DNA of 64,000 nt from Caecitellus pseudoparvulus (GCA_965644315.1 CBFFRQ010000038.1:1-64000), one strand, 5' to 3'; positions 1 through 12,000 are shown, numbered from the stretch's first letter. Notes: generated from the sequence alone by a model not told the origin. Numbers and translations are program-made.

Positions 1-1
1 T

Positions 2-2605
2 GGGCAGGGCACAGGCACTGCGTCGTCTCGCGTGACGACGTGCTCAGCGTCAGGTTTGTGCAGTGGCGGTGGGGGTGTGTCTGCCAGCTCCAACAGCAGT
101 GATGTCGGGGCGCCTGCCCTGTCGTCGTGGGAGGGCATCCTGGACCTCATTGGCGCTGTGCAGCCGTCCCGCTGTGCGCCTGGGCACGAATCGCTGCCGG
201 GCACTGCTGCCATGTGCACGGGGTGTGCGCATGGGTGGGTGCACTCGCCTCCAGTGGCAGGTGCCGCGGGCTCGTGCCGCTCATGCAGCACATGGGAGGG
301 CAGTGTGCTGAGCATGTGCCTGAGCCTGGCAGTGTACGGTGCGGTGCTGCTGGGCACGGTGTACTCGTGGCATGTTGTGGCTACAGCGGTGGCGGAGGAA
401 GCAGGTGGCGCGGGCCAGGGTGGAGAGACTGCCAAGTCTGCTGTTGGCGGGAAGCAGGTCGCTGTGCAGGCCCAGGTCAACCCCATGTACCAGAGCACAG
501 CACGAGGGGCCAAGGGTGACACCAGGACTGTGCTGCCAGACGACAAGGTGGCCCGACCCGGCACGCCACACGCTGAGGGGGGTGATGTACAGGGTCCCCT
601 GCTGCGGGCATCCGCTGGCGTGCTGCTGGGCCTGCACATCATGCTGTCAGGGCTGGTGGCAGATGTCCTGGTGGATGGGCCGGGCGGGGGTGTGGGGCAA
701 GACAGCATCGTGTGGCAGCGGGAGGTGACGGGGGGAGTCGTGCCCATCCCTGTGCACTCTGCATCGTGGGCCTGTGCGGCCCAGGCCATGCTGCGTGGCG
801 TGTCAGGGGATACTGTCATGGCCTCCCCCGCCGCTCGGCAGGTGCTGACGTATGGCCTGCTGCCCCTGGTGTCGGTGGTGTTGGGGGCAGCTCTGGGTGG
901 TGGGCTGGGGTGTGCTCTGTCGACCCAGTGGCGCTGCTGGTCACGCCCTGCAGGCAGGGGCGTGGGTGGAGTCAGCGGTGGTGTTCCATTGGCGTGGCAT
1001 GCGGGCGTGCTGGCAGGGGTGTTGTCCCTGCCTCGCAGCATCACGGGGCTGGTGCGCATCGCCAGTGTGTGGGATGTGGCCCATGGCGGGTCTCGCCTGG
1101 TGTCCGAGTGGGGCATTGAGGCAGGCAGTCCTGAGCACTGGCGCTTGATCGGCGCATCGGTCGTGTTGGTGGTGGTGTGGTTGGGCCTGGCGGTGGCGGG
1201 CCTGGTGGTTCTGGGGCGGCGCCTGGTGCAGGGCGACGCCAGGGCCAGTCCCGGCGGTGCGACATCCCCCACGTGTGCATGTACACGCCAAGTGCCGCTT
1301 CCAGTGCCACTGCCTATGTCGTGGTCCCTGCTCACGTCACGGCAGTCATCGCCGCTGCTGCCGCCGTGGACGCCCCCTGCCTTGACGCCCCTGCTGCTGC
1401 CGAGTGTGCTGTGGGTGTGGACGATTGTGGCAGGTGTGACGAATGCGCTGGTGCCTGTGGGCGCAGGCGCGACGTTCTCCCTTGCCGTGGCCATGATTGG
1501 CATGTGGCTGTTCCACGAGGTGCTGCGCACGTTCAGTGTGGCGGAGGACCTCGTGAACGCCAAGCTGCGCCGTGCCAAGCGCAAGGCCCGCAGCAGCTCA
1601 CACAGGCCGGGCATGGACAGCATCCGACAGGTCAGTGTGGATGCGGTGGGGCGTCGTGCACACACCTTGCTGCGTCTGGTGGGATCGGATGTCAGTCCAC
1701 CAGCGCAGGGTGGGGCCAGTGTGAGTGGACCCCAGCAGGCTGGCTTCAAGTCCCTGCGCGCTCTGCAGCGCCTGGCATGGCAGGGCCGCACACTGCATGT
1801 CCTCATGTCGCTGGTGCTGGGGTGTGTCACTGCACAGGCAGGGTGTGCGTACTTGCTCTTCACGTACGACACGGCGGCGTTCGTGGAGAACTCCCGGTAC
1901 GCGCAGAGCATGGAGGCGACCTTTGACGTCGTGCAGGCGTCTCGTGCCACGACGTGGGTGCTGGCGTGTGCATTCTGGGCGCCCATCGTGGTGTTGGTGG
2001 CGTGCCTGGTGCTGGGGCGGGCCGCCTACTCGCTCAGCGGCCTGGTGGGTGAGGGTGTGGGCAGGGCAAGCGCAGCGCTGTGGCGTTGCGTGTCCAAGCA
2101 GTGCACTGCTGCACCACGCGGCAGGCGGGCGCTGTCTTTGGGTGCAGGTGGGGGCGGCTTGCTGCAGGTGGGGAGCCAGGCCAACCCCATGTTGGCTGGG
2201 AAGGAGCGTGCGGCATCCTTGAGCACTGCCACGCTGCGTGGTGGTCAGGGGCGTGTGCCGGCTGATGGCGTTGTGGCCGGCACAAGTCGCGCGGCACGTG
2301 ACGCTGGTGCAGAGCAGGGCAGGGACAGGGGCCTCAGTACGTATGTCACGTCGTTTGCAGCTCGCCGGGCCCGCCCGTCGTCCCTTGCAACTCGCCGCAT
2401 CTTGCATGGAGCCCGTGGCTCGCGCGGCATTGTGGCGCCTGGAGGTCGCAGCGTGGGGTCGCTGTTGATGCTGGCAGCATGTGAGCATGCTCAGGTGCGG
2501 GCTGTGCGGCCTCGTCGGCGCACCCAGCGGGGTGATGGGGGTGGGGGGAAGTCTGTGCGTCGCCAGCGTCCAGTGAGTGCCACTCGGCGTGGGCTGCACC
2601 TGTGA
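2..2605 (+). CDS. Surface-protein gene B1, C-terminal part (5' end outside window)
   Basis: Open from base 2, so the window starts inside the gene; 867 residues are visible. A short extracellular Cys-containing piece is followed by about 8 hydrophobic segments (first near bases 300-370, last near 1960-2040) separated by Gly/Ser-rich loops, then a long basic Arg-rich tail ending at the stop at 2603. This reads as a polytopic plasma-membrane module with a cytosolic tail. Two Asn-Pro-Met motifs lie in cytosolic-looking stretches (near 480 as NPMY, near 2185 as NPML). It is nearly identical to 40789-43368, where the same sequence follows a full ectodomain, so this is the membrane end of a second B-type protein. 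The junction at bases 25/26 is the uninterrupted version of the Ngaro insertion site in B2. Function is unknown; a receptor or adhesion role is inference. The coding strand is strongly G- and T-rich. Confidence 0.75.
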   Translation, partial: GQGTGTASSRVTTCSASGLCSGGGGVSASSNSSDVGAPALSSWEGILDLIGAVQPSRCAPGHESLPGTAAMCTGCAHGWVHSPPVAGAAGSCRSCSTWEGSVLSMCLSLAVYGAVLLGTVYSWHVVATAVAEEAGGAGQGGETAKSAVGGKQVAVQAQVNPMYQSTARGAKGDTRTVLPDDKVARPGTPHAEGGDVQGPLLRASAGVLLGLHIMLSGLVADVLVDGPGGGVGQDSIVWQREVTGGVVPIPVHSASWACAAQAMLRGVSGDTVMASPAARQVLTYGLLPLVSVVLGAALGGGLGCALSTQWRCWSRPAGRGVGGVSGGVPLAWHAGVLAGVLSLPRSITGLVRIASVWDVAHGGSRLVSEWGIEAGSPEHWRLIGASVVLVVVWLGLAVAGLVVLGRRLVQGDARASPGGATSPTCACTRQVPLPVPLPMSWSLLTSRQSSPLLPPWTPPALTPLLLPSVLWVWTIVAGVTNALVPVGAGATFSLAVAMIGMWLFHEVLRTFSVAEDLVNAKLRRAKRKARSSSHRPGMDSIRQVSVDAVGRRAHTLLRLVGSDVSPPAQGGASVSGPQQAGFKSLRALQRLAWQGRTLHVLMSLVLGCVTAQAGCAYLLFTYDTAAFVENSRYAQSMEATFDVVQASRATTWVLACAFWAPIVVLVACLVLGRAAYSLSGLVGEGVGRASAALWRCVSKQCTAAPRGRRALSLGAGGGGLLQVGSQANPMLAGKERAASLSTATLRGGQGRVPADGVVAGTSRAARDAGAEQGRDRGLSTYVTSFAARRARPSSLATRRILHGARGSRGIVAPGGRSVGSLLMLAACEHAQVRAVRPRRRTQRGDGGGGKSVRRQRPVSATRRGLHL

Positions 2606-3348
2606 TCGGTGGCAAGTTCAAAGGAACGGCATAGTCTGCGGGATGAGATGTCAAAGCATGCTTGCATGCTTCCTTGATATTTTTTTTGGTGTGCTTCTTG
2701 CCTGATGCGGTCACAATGTCACCTGGGCGTCGAACGGGTGCCTGCACGTGAGGGGAGTTTCTCTGGCCCAGCCGCTTTCTGAATAGTGAATCCAATTACT
2801 TCATTTGAGCTTTTCTTTTTTTGCTGGCTCAGTTCAACTTTCGCACGGAAAGCTTGTTGTTAGTTCCTTGCCGGGTTATATACAACCTGGCTGGAAGCAA
2901 TCGCAGAGACACAAAAAGGGGACGGAATGAAAAAGTACAATGCACAGCAATGTCAAGGATCTCCCCTTGCGCTCGTCGAAGCCGTCCTAACAGCTTCGCC
3001 TTATCGCGCGGGTGACGGGTTTGTGGCATGCACTTGCGCCAGCGTCGGCCAGCTGGCCGGCCTCGCCTGGTCAGGACCTTGCCAACACAGACATTCAAAT
3101 CCCAACGACAAACCTTTCTGAGGCAATCAAAAGACGCCCCCTAGGTAAACCATTACGTGTGATCCTTAGAAATCCCTTTCATCGGTCCGGACTTTGCGGA
3201 TTGGCCGTATGCGAGGTTGCTTGTATCTGCGTGAGACGAAGGGAAAGTGCAGTTCACCAGACGTTTGCGGAGGACCTTCGTCGCTTGCATCTGGACGCCA
3301 AGCTTTGCGCAAGAAGCCTGAAGGGACAAGGAGGAACTTTGGCCTAAC
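2606..3348. other. Intergenic region between B1 and A1
   Basis: 743 bases without a convincing gene. It contains a T-run near 2680 and is less GC-rich than the flanking genes. It should hold the B1 3' UTR and the A1 promoter. Apart from about ten bases after the B1 stop it does not resemble the matching interval in unit 2 (43369-44487), although the genes on both sides are duplicated. Short open frames here have no recognisable protein features. Confidence 0.5.
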
Positions 3349-6300
3349 ATGGTTAGACGAGCAAACCTCGTGCTTCTTTTCATCGTGCCGGCGCTTCTGG
3401 TTCAGGGTGGTGCGGCACAATGCAGCTGTGAGTAGCGCCGGTCATTCTCTCTCTGGCACGATTATCTCCAGACAAGAAGCGTAGAACGCTGCCTCGTTCC
3501 TCACATGACAAAAGACGTTGCAATGAAGGCCGTTCTGTTTGCTCGCAGGTCCCGCGGGCAAGCACGTCTGCAATTGTCCTGGAGGTCCGCTGTGCCTCAT
3601 GCCTGCGAGGCGGGGCCTGTATTCAACGGAGGAATACACAGGCAAAAGGGATGATGCCCTTTTGCTCATGTCCAAACACATCTCCCTTCTGGCTGGTTCT
3701 AGCTCGCCGTCCGCTGCAGATGCAGTCCGCAGGCAGCTCACCCAAACCCTCGCAGCCAGAGCCAAACACCCAACGCGCTCCACTGTCGATGGAAAAGAAA
3801 AAACTCCGTGGTCAGGAACAAGAGCACAAACAGCAAGTTCTGATTGGCTCTTGCAAACAGTGCTTGGCTTGCAAGGAGGCGAACAACCGGAAGATGCCCG
3901 CAAGTCACAAGGGGTTCAAACGGCTGATGTGAATCCAAAAAGGAAGCTCTCTTCACACGACTGCATTGACTGCCAGTTGGGAAGATACAAGCCTGGATTC
4001 AATTCCGCAACGTCGTGCTCAATATGTCAAGCGGGCCGGTTCATGCCCCTTTCTGGAGCAACTGTCTGCACGCAATGCTCAGCGGGCAGGTTTGCGGGGT
4101 TGGAAGCTACAACTTGCACTGACTGTGCTCCAGGGAGGTACCAAGACTCCACCCCGGGCTCTACTTGCAAGGCGTGTGCAGCTGGGAGGAAGAACCCTTC
4201 CTCTGGGTCCACAAGCAGCACTGCATGCACCAACTGCCTGCCCGGGTACTCGTCTGGTAGTGGACAAGGCTCGTGTCTCATTTGTGCGGCGGGTCGGTAC
4301 GCGGGCAGTGGTGCGTCGGCCTGCACAGCCTGCCCGACCGGCCGGTACCGCACAAGCACAGGCGGCACATCGGCGGGCTCGTGTGCTGTCTGCGCGGCGG
4401 GGAAGGCCAGCGGGTCCACGGGGGCCACAGCTGAGAGCACGTGCGGCACATGTGCAGCTGGGACATTCGCCGGGGCTGGGTCGGCGTCATGCTCGAGCTG
4501 TGCGGCGGGTCGGTATGCGGGCAGTGGTGCATCCTCCTGCACAGCCTGCCCGACCGGCCGGTACCGCACGGGCACAGGCGGTACATCGGCGGGCTCGTGT
4601 GCTGTCTGTGCGGCGGGGAAGGCCAGCGGGTCCACGGGGGCCATAGCTGAGAGCACGTGCGGCACATGTGCAGCTGGGACATTCGCCGGGGCTGGGTCGG
4701 CGTCATGCTCGAGCTGTGCGGCGGGTCGGTACGCGGGCAGTGGTGCGTCCTCCTGCACAGCCTGCCCGACCGGCCGGTACCGCACAGGCACAGGCGGTAC
4801 ATCGGCGGGCTCGTGTGCTGTCTGCGCGGCGGGGAAGGCCAGCGGGTCCACGGGGGCCACAGCTGAGAGCACGTGCGGCACATGTGCAGCTGGGACATTC
4901 GCCGGTGCTGGGTCAGCGTCATGCTCGAGCTGTGTGGCGGGTCGGTATGCGGGCAGTGGTGCATCCTCCTGCACAGCCTGCCCGACCGGCCGGTACCGCA
5001 CAAGCACAGGCGGCACATCGGCGGGCTCGTGTACTGCCTGCGCGGCGGGGAAGGCCAGCGGGTCCACGGGGGCCACAGCTGAGAGCATGTGCGACACATG
5101 TGCAGCTGGGACATTCGCCGGTGCTGGGTCAGCGTCATGCTCGAGCTGTGTGGCGGGTCGGTATGCGGGCAGTGGTGCATCCTCCTGCACGGCCTGTCCG
5201 ACCGGCCGGTACCGCACGGGCACAGGCGGCACATCGGCGGGCTCGTGTACTGCCTGCGCGGCGGGGAAGGCCAGCGGGTCCACGGGGGCCACGAGTGCGA
5301 CAGTGTGTGGGGACTGCAATGCCGGGCGGTATGCTTGGTCAGGGGCGTCTGCTTGCACCGACTGTGCGCTGGGCAGGTCGTCCAGTGCGGGTGCTGGCTC
5401 CTGTGGGTCCTGTGCCGCGGGTCGGTATGCGGGGTCTGTCGGGATGTCGTCGTGTGCCCAGTGCGGCAGTGGGACGTATGCGGGATCGTCGGGGTCGAGC
5501 AGCTGTACGAGCTGTGCGGCGGGGCGGTACGCAGGCAGTGGGGCGTCGGCCTGCACCGACTGTGCGCTGGGCAAGGCGTCCAGTGCGGGTGCTGGCTCCT
5601 GTGGGTCCTGTGCCGCGGGTCGGTATGCGGGGTCTGTCGGGATGTCGTCGTGTGCCCAGTGCGGCAGTGGGACGTATGCGGGATCGTCGGGGTCGAGCAG
5701 CTGTACGAGCTGTGCGGCGGGGCGGTACGCAGGCAGTGGGGCGTCGGCCTGCACCGACTGTGCGCTGGGCAGGTCGTCCAGTGCGGGTGCTGGCTCCTGT
5801 GGGTCCTGTGTGGCGGGTCGGTATGCGGGGTCTGTCGGGATGTCGTCGTGTGCCCAGTGCGGCAGTGGGACGTATGCGGGATCGTCGGGGTCGAGCAGCT
5901 GTACGAGCTGTGCGGCGGGGCGGTATGCGCAGTCCACAGGCTCCACCACATGCACACAGTGTCCCGCTGGCAAAGCCGGAGCTGGCACAGGTGGGGACTC
6001 TGCCAGCTACTGCGGCACGTGTGGCGTGGGGAAGTATGCTGCAGGCCTGGGCAACACGGCGTGCACAGATTGCCCTGCTGGCCAGACAACGCCAGGCACT
6101 GGATCGACATCATCTGCAGACTGTGTGCCGGCTGCATCGGCGAGTCCCACTGTGACAATGACTCCGACGCCAACGGGGTCGAGCTCGGCGACAGCATCGG
6201 GGACGGCAAGCAGCTCGGCGTCACCGAGTGGCTCAGGCACGCCCAGTGCATCGCCATCGGCCAGTGGCTCCAGCACGCCCAGTGCATCGCCATCGGCCAG

Positions 6301-9013
6301 TGGCTCAAGCACGTCCAGTGCATCGCCATCGGCCAGCAGGTCAGGCACGCCCAGTGCATCGCCATCGGCCAGTGGGTCAGGCACGCCCAGTGCATCGCCA
6401 TCGGCCAGTGGATCGGGCACGCCCAGTGCATCGCCGTCAGCCAGTGGGTCAGGCACGCCCAGTGCATCGCCATCGGCCAGTGGCTCCGGCACGCCCAGTG
6501 CAACGCCGTCGGCCAGTGGGTCAGGCACGTCAGGCGTGTCACCGTCGGCCAGCGGGTCAGGCACGCCCAGTGCATCGCCATCGCCCAGTGGCTCAGGCAC
6601 ATCAGGCGTGTCGCCATCGACCAGGGGCTTGGCTACTGCGAGTTTGTTGCCCACTGCAAGTGACGCAGTTGCTCCAACTGGCTCAAGCAGCCCACGTGTG
6701 CTTCCATCACATCTGTCTTGGGCTGTGTCGTCAGACATTCGGAGTCACCACCCGGCCAACTCAACTGACACTCTGTACCTGCCTCTTCTCGTTCGAGACG
6801 GAGTTTCGTGCGTTAGAAACTGCCATAGTTTCGACGCGGTGATTTTGCCGTGCCCACGTCGTGGATCATGCGCGATCGGCGAGGCATTGAATGATGTCCA
6901 GGGTTGCAGTGATGGTCATTCTGGTGTTGCGTGCGGGTCCTGCGCGCTTGGGTGGAGTGCGCCTTCGGCTTGTGACGCGTGCAAGGAGTGTCCGAGCAGT
7001 GTTCTTCCCCACTTTGTTGCAAGCGCTGTCCCTGCCGCTCTGCAGCTGGTCGCGGCACTGGCGAGTGCTTGTTTCGCTGTACACGGGTATGTGAAAGCTC
7101 CTGAGCGGGTCGCTACTAACCTGTTCAGCGGCGGGCTGAGACTTGGCCTGTGGTACATTGGCATGGCGGCTCAAATTGGGCACCTTCATGGACAATCTGG
7201 AGCATCTTTGCAAGCTTCTTCCCAGTCACTTGGGCAATGGGTGAGCACTTGCGGCATGGCACGTCCATGGGCGTCTGGCGTTGAAGTGGGAGCGAACGCT
7301 TCCTTGTATGAAAACGTCCCATTCAACGAGGGATCTTCAAGCATTCTAGACATACTAAGTGCAGCGTCTGGTGGCACTGTGGCTGCATTTGAAGGCGGTA
7401 TCGGCTGCGCTTTCGGTGGCGGCGACCCGAACAGCCCAACGTCGCCGGGCGCCTTGTTTCTCCTCGGCTCTAGCTTGTGCCTGCTTGCGATGGGTATGAT
7501 GACAGTCTGTCTTCAATCTCGATGCGCGTCCAGTGCTTGGCCAGGGCTTCTGTTGCTTCCGCCTGTGCTGTATGTCAACGCTGCACCAGGGCTGCTCCGC
7601 GGGCTGTCAAAAGTATGCGGGCTTCAGCCCCAATGGGGTGGGCTTGACACCCCTGACGGCGCACCAGGATTCGCGGATGAGAAAGCTCCTTTTGCTAGTG
7701 CTTTGAGTTTGCACGTGGTTGTCCTTACGGCTGGAACAGTGACCTACCTTTCGTGGAGGCAGTGGTGTGGGCATGCTCGAGCCGCGCGGCCAGGCGCGAC
7801 ACTCCGTGGCCTTCTTGCCAAGGGGTATCGCACACAGTTCACAGTCCAGCAAGCCAGAGAGCTTGCAACTTCAGTTTTGAAGAAGCCTGCCCTTGTTCAA
7901 GCGGCTGTTGCCGAGGCTGAGACGGCCCAGGCTTCTTGCTGCGGAGCTGCGTGGTTGTTGCCGAGCCATGCTTTTGTTGGCGTTCAAATGGCCGTTGTTG
8001 TCATTGCAACTGGAGCATCTTGGTTCACCGTGGACGTTGTCACTCGACTTGTGAGCGTTGGTGCCGGCCTCAGCTTCAGCATGGCGTTGGTCTTTGTGCG
8101 GCGACCTTGGGTGGTGGGTGAGATCACTGACTTGGACGTGCTTGCTCACGCTGGACTTCTCATTCATGTGGTGTGTGCCGGCCTCAATGCGCTCACCCCT
8201 GCTACTGCGTCATGGACAACAATCATCACCAGCGCAACACATGTACTGGTGTTGGTGGGGATCTTTTTGGCTGTTCTGCGCGGGTACAGCCAGGCGGCAC
8301 GAGCTGCATTGGCCAAGGTGGGGCGCCGGATCCGGAGCTGGTTTCCGGAGCTGGGTCCAGCTGAACAACCAACGCTCACTGCAGGAGAGCTGGGGGACGT
8401 GGCCAACAGCAATGTCCCGGGACCTCACCAGATCGTTTGGGCTTTGCTGATGCGCGGGTTGCGGTGTGGCGTGAAGCCTGCCCGGACCCAACACACGGTC
8501 GACCTTGGTGGCATCATGAGCATGCTTGGGGAACAGAACCAGGTGGGCGCTGAGGCAACAAAGCAAATCCTCGGTACAGCAGGGCACAGCTTAGTTCGTG
8601 TTCCAGCCTCATCGGCAGGTTTGGCAAGCTTGTCTGCGCCCCAAGCTCAAGCCGTTAGCAACGCGCTTAGGCCTTCATCGGCAGCCAGTGTCACACGAAA
8701 CCCGATGTTCGTCAAGAAGGCGAAACAAAGAAAACAGCTGCCTCGTCCCCTGGCATCTTGCAGCCATGTGCTTGACAGAGGGAGCTTGGTTCATCGGGAT
8801 TCGCTTTCGTCTCTCGCCGAATTAACGGCTGCGTCGTCGACTCGGCAGATAGTCCTCCCGAAGCGGGGTTCACTGCAGCATCTGCAGCTCCAACTCGACA
8901 CGAGCAGCGAGGCAGCGGGAGGCTTCCGGCCCAGGAGAGTGAGTGGTGCTCAGGGCACTGAGGGGCGTCGACGCTCGTCTGTGAGACGGCTGTCAACAAG
9001 ACCACGGAAGTGA
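3349..9013 (+). CDS. Surface-protein gene A1: Cys-rich Ephrin_rec_like repeats, Ser/Thr stalk, polytopic membrane module
   Basis: Two exons, 3349-3427 and 3549-9013 (intron 3428-3548, donor gtgagt, acceptor gcag); 1,847 residues. Exon 1 encodes a classic signal peptide ending Cys-Ser, and the intron splits the next Cys codon (T|GT, phase 1). Residues about 27-165 are a head of low complexity. About 165-870 are cysteine-rich repeats with CxxC and GRY motifs (Ephrin_rec_like/GCC2-GCC3 type). About 920-1055 is a Ser/Thr/Pro stalk. After a Cys-rich knot (bases 6800-6990) come about 7-8 hydrophobic segments (6998-8280) and a basic tail with an NPMF motif (near 8700). Secreted-pathway, cell-surface placement is well supported; ligand and role are unknown. 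The head matches B2 (29546-30110), whereas the membrane module matches A2, so the gene looks chimeric. It converges on PLK4 with an 84-nt gap. Confidence 0.8.
4283..5300 (+). repeat. 216-bp (72-aa) tandem repeat array in A1
   Basis: Four full units start at 4283, 4499, 4715 and 4931, and a partial fifth at 5147. Each unit encodes two to three Ephrin_rec_like Cys modules (motifs CAAGRYAGSG, CPTGRYRTGTGG, CAAGTFAGAG). Units differ by only a few bases, suggesting recent expansion or homogenisation. Confidence 0.85.
5363..5935 (+). repeat. 198-bp (66-aa) tandem repeat array in A1
   Basis: About 2.9 units starting at 5363, 5561 and 5759. The unit encodes the Cys modules CALGRSSSAGAGSC, CGSGTYAGSSG and CAAGRYAGSGAS. 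The same unit occurs three times in B2 and once in A2. Confidence 0.85.
6239..6634 (+). repeat. 36-bp minisatellite encoding the Ser/Thr/Pro stalk of A1
   Basis: Eleven units of 12 residues, mostly TPSASPSASGSG with some TSGVSPSASGSG. Ser/Thr density suggests an O-glycosylated, extended stalk between the Cys-rich ectodomain and the membrane module (inference). Confidence 0.85.
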
Positions 9014-9097
9014 GAGCAGACTTCAGGTCAAGCAGCGGATAAACGGCACAAAGTTTGACGTGCTTTCCTCCAGCACTGCATGTCCACCACTTGCTTC

Positions 9098-12000
9098 TCA
9101 GTCTTTCTTTGCTTTGCGGAGGGCAAAGAAAGCTCGTGCTGCTCGCAGGCGTTCAGCCACGTGAAGTGGGGCCGCACTGACCGGCCATGCGTGGAGGGTG
9201 CCGCCGCCTGACTCTTCTTTGCCGCTATCCAGGCTTCCTCCGGAGGTGTTGGCCGAGTACGCTGAGGTGGGCCCAGGCTGCGACCCTGCTTCGGCCTCCG
9301 CCCAGACGGTGCTACCATCAGCGGACAGTCGAAGCGTTGAATCATCTGAGAAGGTGAGCTTCACGCCGCCTGAATCCCGTCTTCGCCGCCGAGCTCGAAC
9401 GACAGAAAGGTTTCGCGCAGGGTGGGGCTGAGCAGGTGCACCTTGGCGGGGCTCCCGGAGCACCACAGGCAGGCGCTGCAGCGAGGCCAACAGGGCTGCA
9501 TCGGTGGGTTTCGCGTGCCCCTCTTCCAGTCTCTGTGCGATGGCGTCTCGAGTGGACAGCACACGCTCCCACAGACGAAGCGCTGTTGTTAGCTTGCTCT
9601 GAGCGAGCTGCACAATGCGCAGGGCGTGTTGTTGTTCGCGCACCGAGTCAAAAGGCTGCCAGTGCCCGTCAGCAGAGAGAGCCGCGATGCCTGTCGAGTT
9701 GCTCGGGTGGGAGTGATCCTTTGGGTTCAAGGACAGGATCATGCCATCTCCCATGTCGCCTCCCTGCACTGTGATGCGCTGCGTGGACAGGGCATATCGC
9801 AGTTTGACCCCGCCGCTCAGCCGCATGGCTACGTCAGCTGTCGGCGTGTTGCACATGAGGGCCACGCGTGAGTCGTCACTGAGGACCACCAGCATGGGGG
9901 TGCGCGACTTGACGACTTGCACCACCTTTAACATGTATCGGTACAGCCGCCTGGACCACCGTGGGAGCCTGGCAAGGCGGTATGTTTGGGCCCCAGGAGG
10001 CAGGCAGTGCTCCTCTGGGGGGGGATCAGCCTTGGCCTGGAGGCCGAGTGAGACTTCTCCTGCAGATGACGCGGACATGTGCACGGCAGCCACACTTTGC
10101 AGGAGAGTTCGGAGCTGGGCGTGGGTGCTGCGGGCCTGCGCCAGGCGCGCCAGGGTTGGCGGGTCATTTGGCGCAGCCGTCGCTGCCACTGTCAGTTTCT
10201 GGATGTGCCGTGCTTGGCGGGCCAGCATGCCGCCGAACCATCTGGGCGGGTTGTGAAAGACGGCATGCACTGTGTCTGCTGCAGGGAAGAGGGCAATGGT
10301 GGCCTTGGAGCCCTTGTATGTAAAGGGGCGGCGCAGCGGCGCCAGCTGGACACGAGGCAGGGCGTTTTCCGCGGTGCTTAAAGGGGCCACGGCCTGCGAG
10401 GCCTTGGAAATCTGCGGACCACCTGCACCGGCGCCTCGGCTGGGCTGAGACCGCCCTGCAAACGAGTCCTGCGTCAGGGGCACGCTGGAGGGGCCATCCA
10501 ACAGCGTCGTGAAGCCTGATGCGCCCCCGGTAGAGCTGCCTCCCTGTGCAAGCCAGGCTTGTAGCCCGCTGTGGGGCGAGCCGCTTTCCTGGGTGCTGCT
10601 GCCCTCTGCGACGGTCGGCGGCGGGTCGTACGCAGTTCGCACGAGGCGACCGGCAAGGGAAGTGCCTCGTCGGTGCCCGAGAGCTTCAAATGCATGCTTC
10701 GCTGCTGCACGCCGCTCCTGTTCCTGCACCCGGGCGTGGTGATGCGTCCATGATGTCAGCACCTTGGATGGGTGTGGAGCTTCGGTTTCCTGCTGCTGCC
10801 CTGCCCCTGAGGGGGGCGGGGTGGAGGACAGGGCGATGCCAGACAACCACGAGTCGTGGGACTGCACTGGCGGACGGCGAGGGGGCACGGCGGGGGAGGG
10901 TGGGGGGCGTCTTGCCGGCATGGGCGTGGGTGTGGGTGTGGGGGGATGCGACGTGCCCAAATCACCTCGACCTTGGCCCGTGACTCTCACATCCTTGCGT
11001 GGCTGCCCAATCCCATCAAGGGGCGTCTGAGCGTGTGCTGCGGGCCCTGTGTGACTGTGCTGGCTGGGCCCTTCCGCCGGCGCGGGTGGGGCGTCTGCCG
11101 TGCTGCGGGGTGGGAAGGCAGATTCTGACGTGCCGCCCAGCGAGGAGTGCGCCCCGTAGAAGGACGGCTCCAGCGTGTGGGGGATGTGCACGTCCTCCAC
11201 ATCGGGCGGCCGCTCCGTGCCCCCCACCCCCTCGTCCCGGTGCGAAGGCAGAGTGGGGGGTGAACTACGCGCCACGGCACCTGCGCTGGAGCACGCCCCA
11301 CCCCACAGCACGGGTGGCACAGCCGTGGCAGCTTCCTGTGGTGCCGGTGGCTGTGCAGAGGGTGGCGTGGGGGGCTTTGTGGCCACCGACCCACCCTGCG
11401 CCTCAGCCTGTGACCCCGGAGTTGGGACTGGCGAGGGGGCTTGAAGCAGTGACAGGCCACTGGCGCCTTCAGACAGTGAGTGGGGCTCCGGCTTGGCCCT
11501 TCGTCTGGGCGGCCTGCGGCGTTTCCCGGGGTTGTCGGACCTGGGCCCATGTCTCGGCCCACGCGACCGCGCCGCCCGGGCTGCCCGCAGTGCCGGCGGG
11601 GTCTCCCCCGCCCCGCCAGCTGCCCGTGCCCTGCTGGAGGCGGTGGATCTGCTGGACAGGCCAGACACCCCCTCGCCTCCCTTCCTGCCTGTCCGGCGCC
11701 GGTCAGGGTCCTTGCCACGGCGAGGCGCAGGCAGGAACTCCTGGTGCCAGGCTGGGTGGGCCAGCACCTCGCTTGCCGAGGGCCGGGCCGCGGGGTCCGC
11801 CTGCAGCATGGCCGCCAGGAGACTGGCCAGGGCGGAGGGCAGGCGCGCGAGGTTTGAGGCAAAGTCCTTGGTGGGCCCACCCCTGGCCGTCTGGGCTGCG
11901 GCGTGGCTGTGGGCCCTGGATGCCGCCCCCCCCCCTCCCCGGACGGGGGAGGACCCGAACAGCAGCGCGTACAGGAGGCACCCCAGGCCCCAGATGTCAG

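Noticed and set aside
2821-3565. Small open frames between B1 and A1, and similar ones at 43400-44480
   Set aside because: Under about 110 residues, no conserved motif, not preserved between units; expected by chance at this composition.
4283-6634. CRISPR-like arrays or viral repeats
   Set aside because: Units are contiguous, codon-phased and encode Cys-rich or Ser-rich protein repeats with no spacers.
4027-6738. Long antisense open frames (over 600 residues) across the Cys and Ser repeat arrays of A1, and likewise in B2 and A2
   Set aside because: All frames stay open because a stop-free repeat unit with length a multiple of three is reiterated. The sense frame alone has a signal peptide, family motifs and membrane module.
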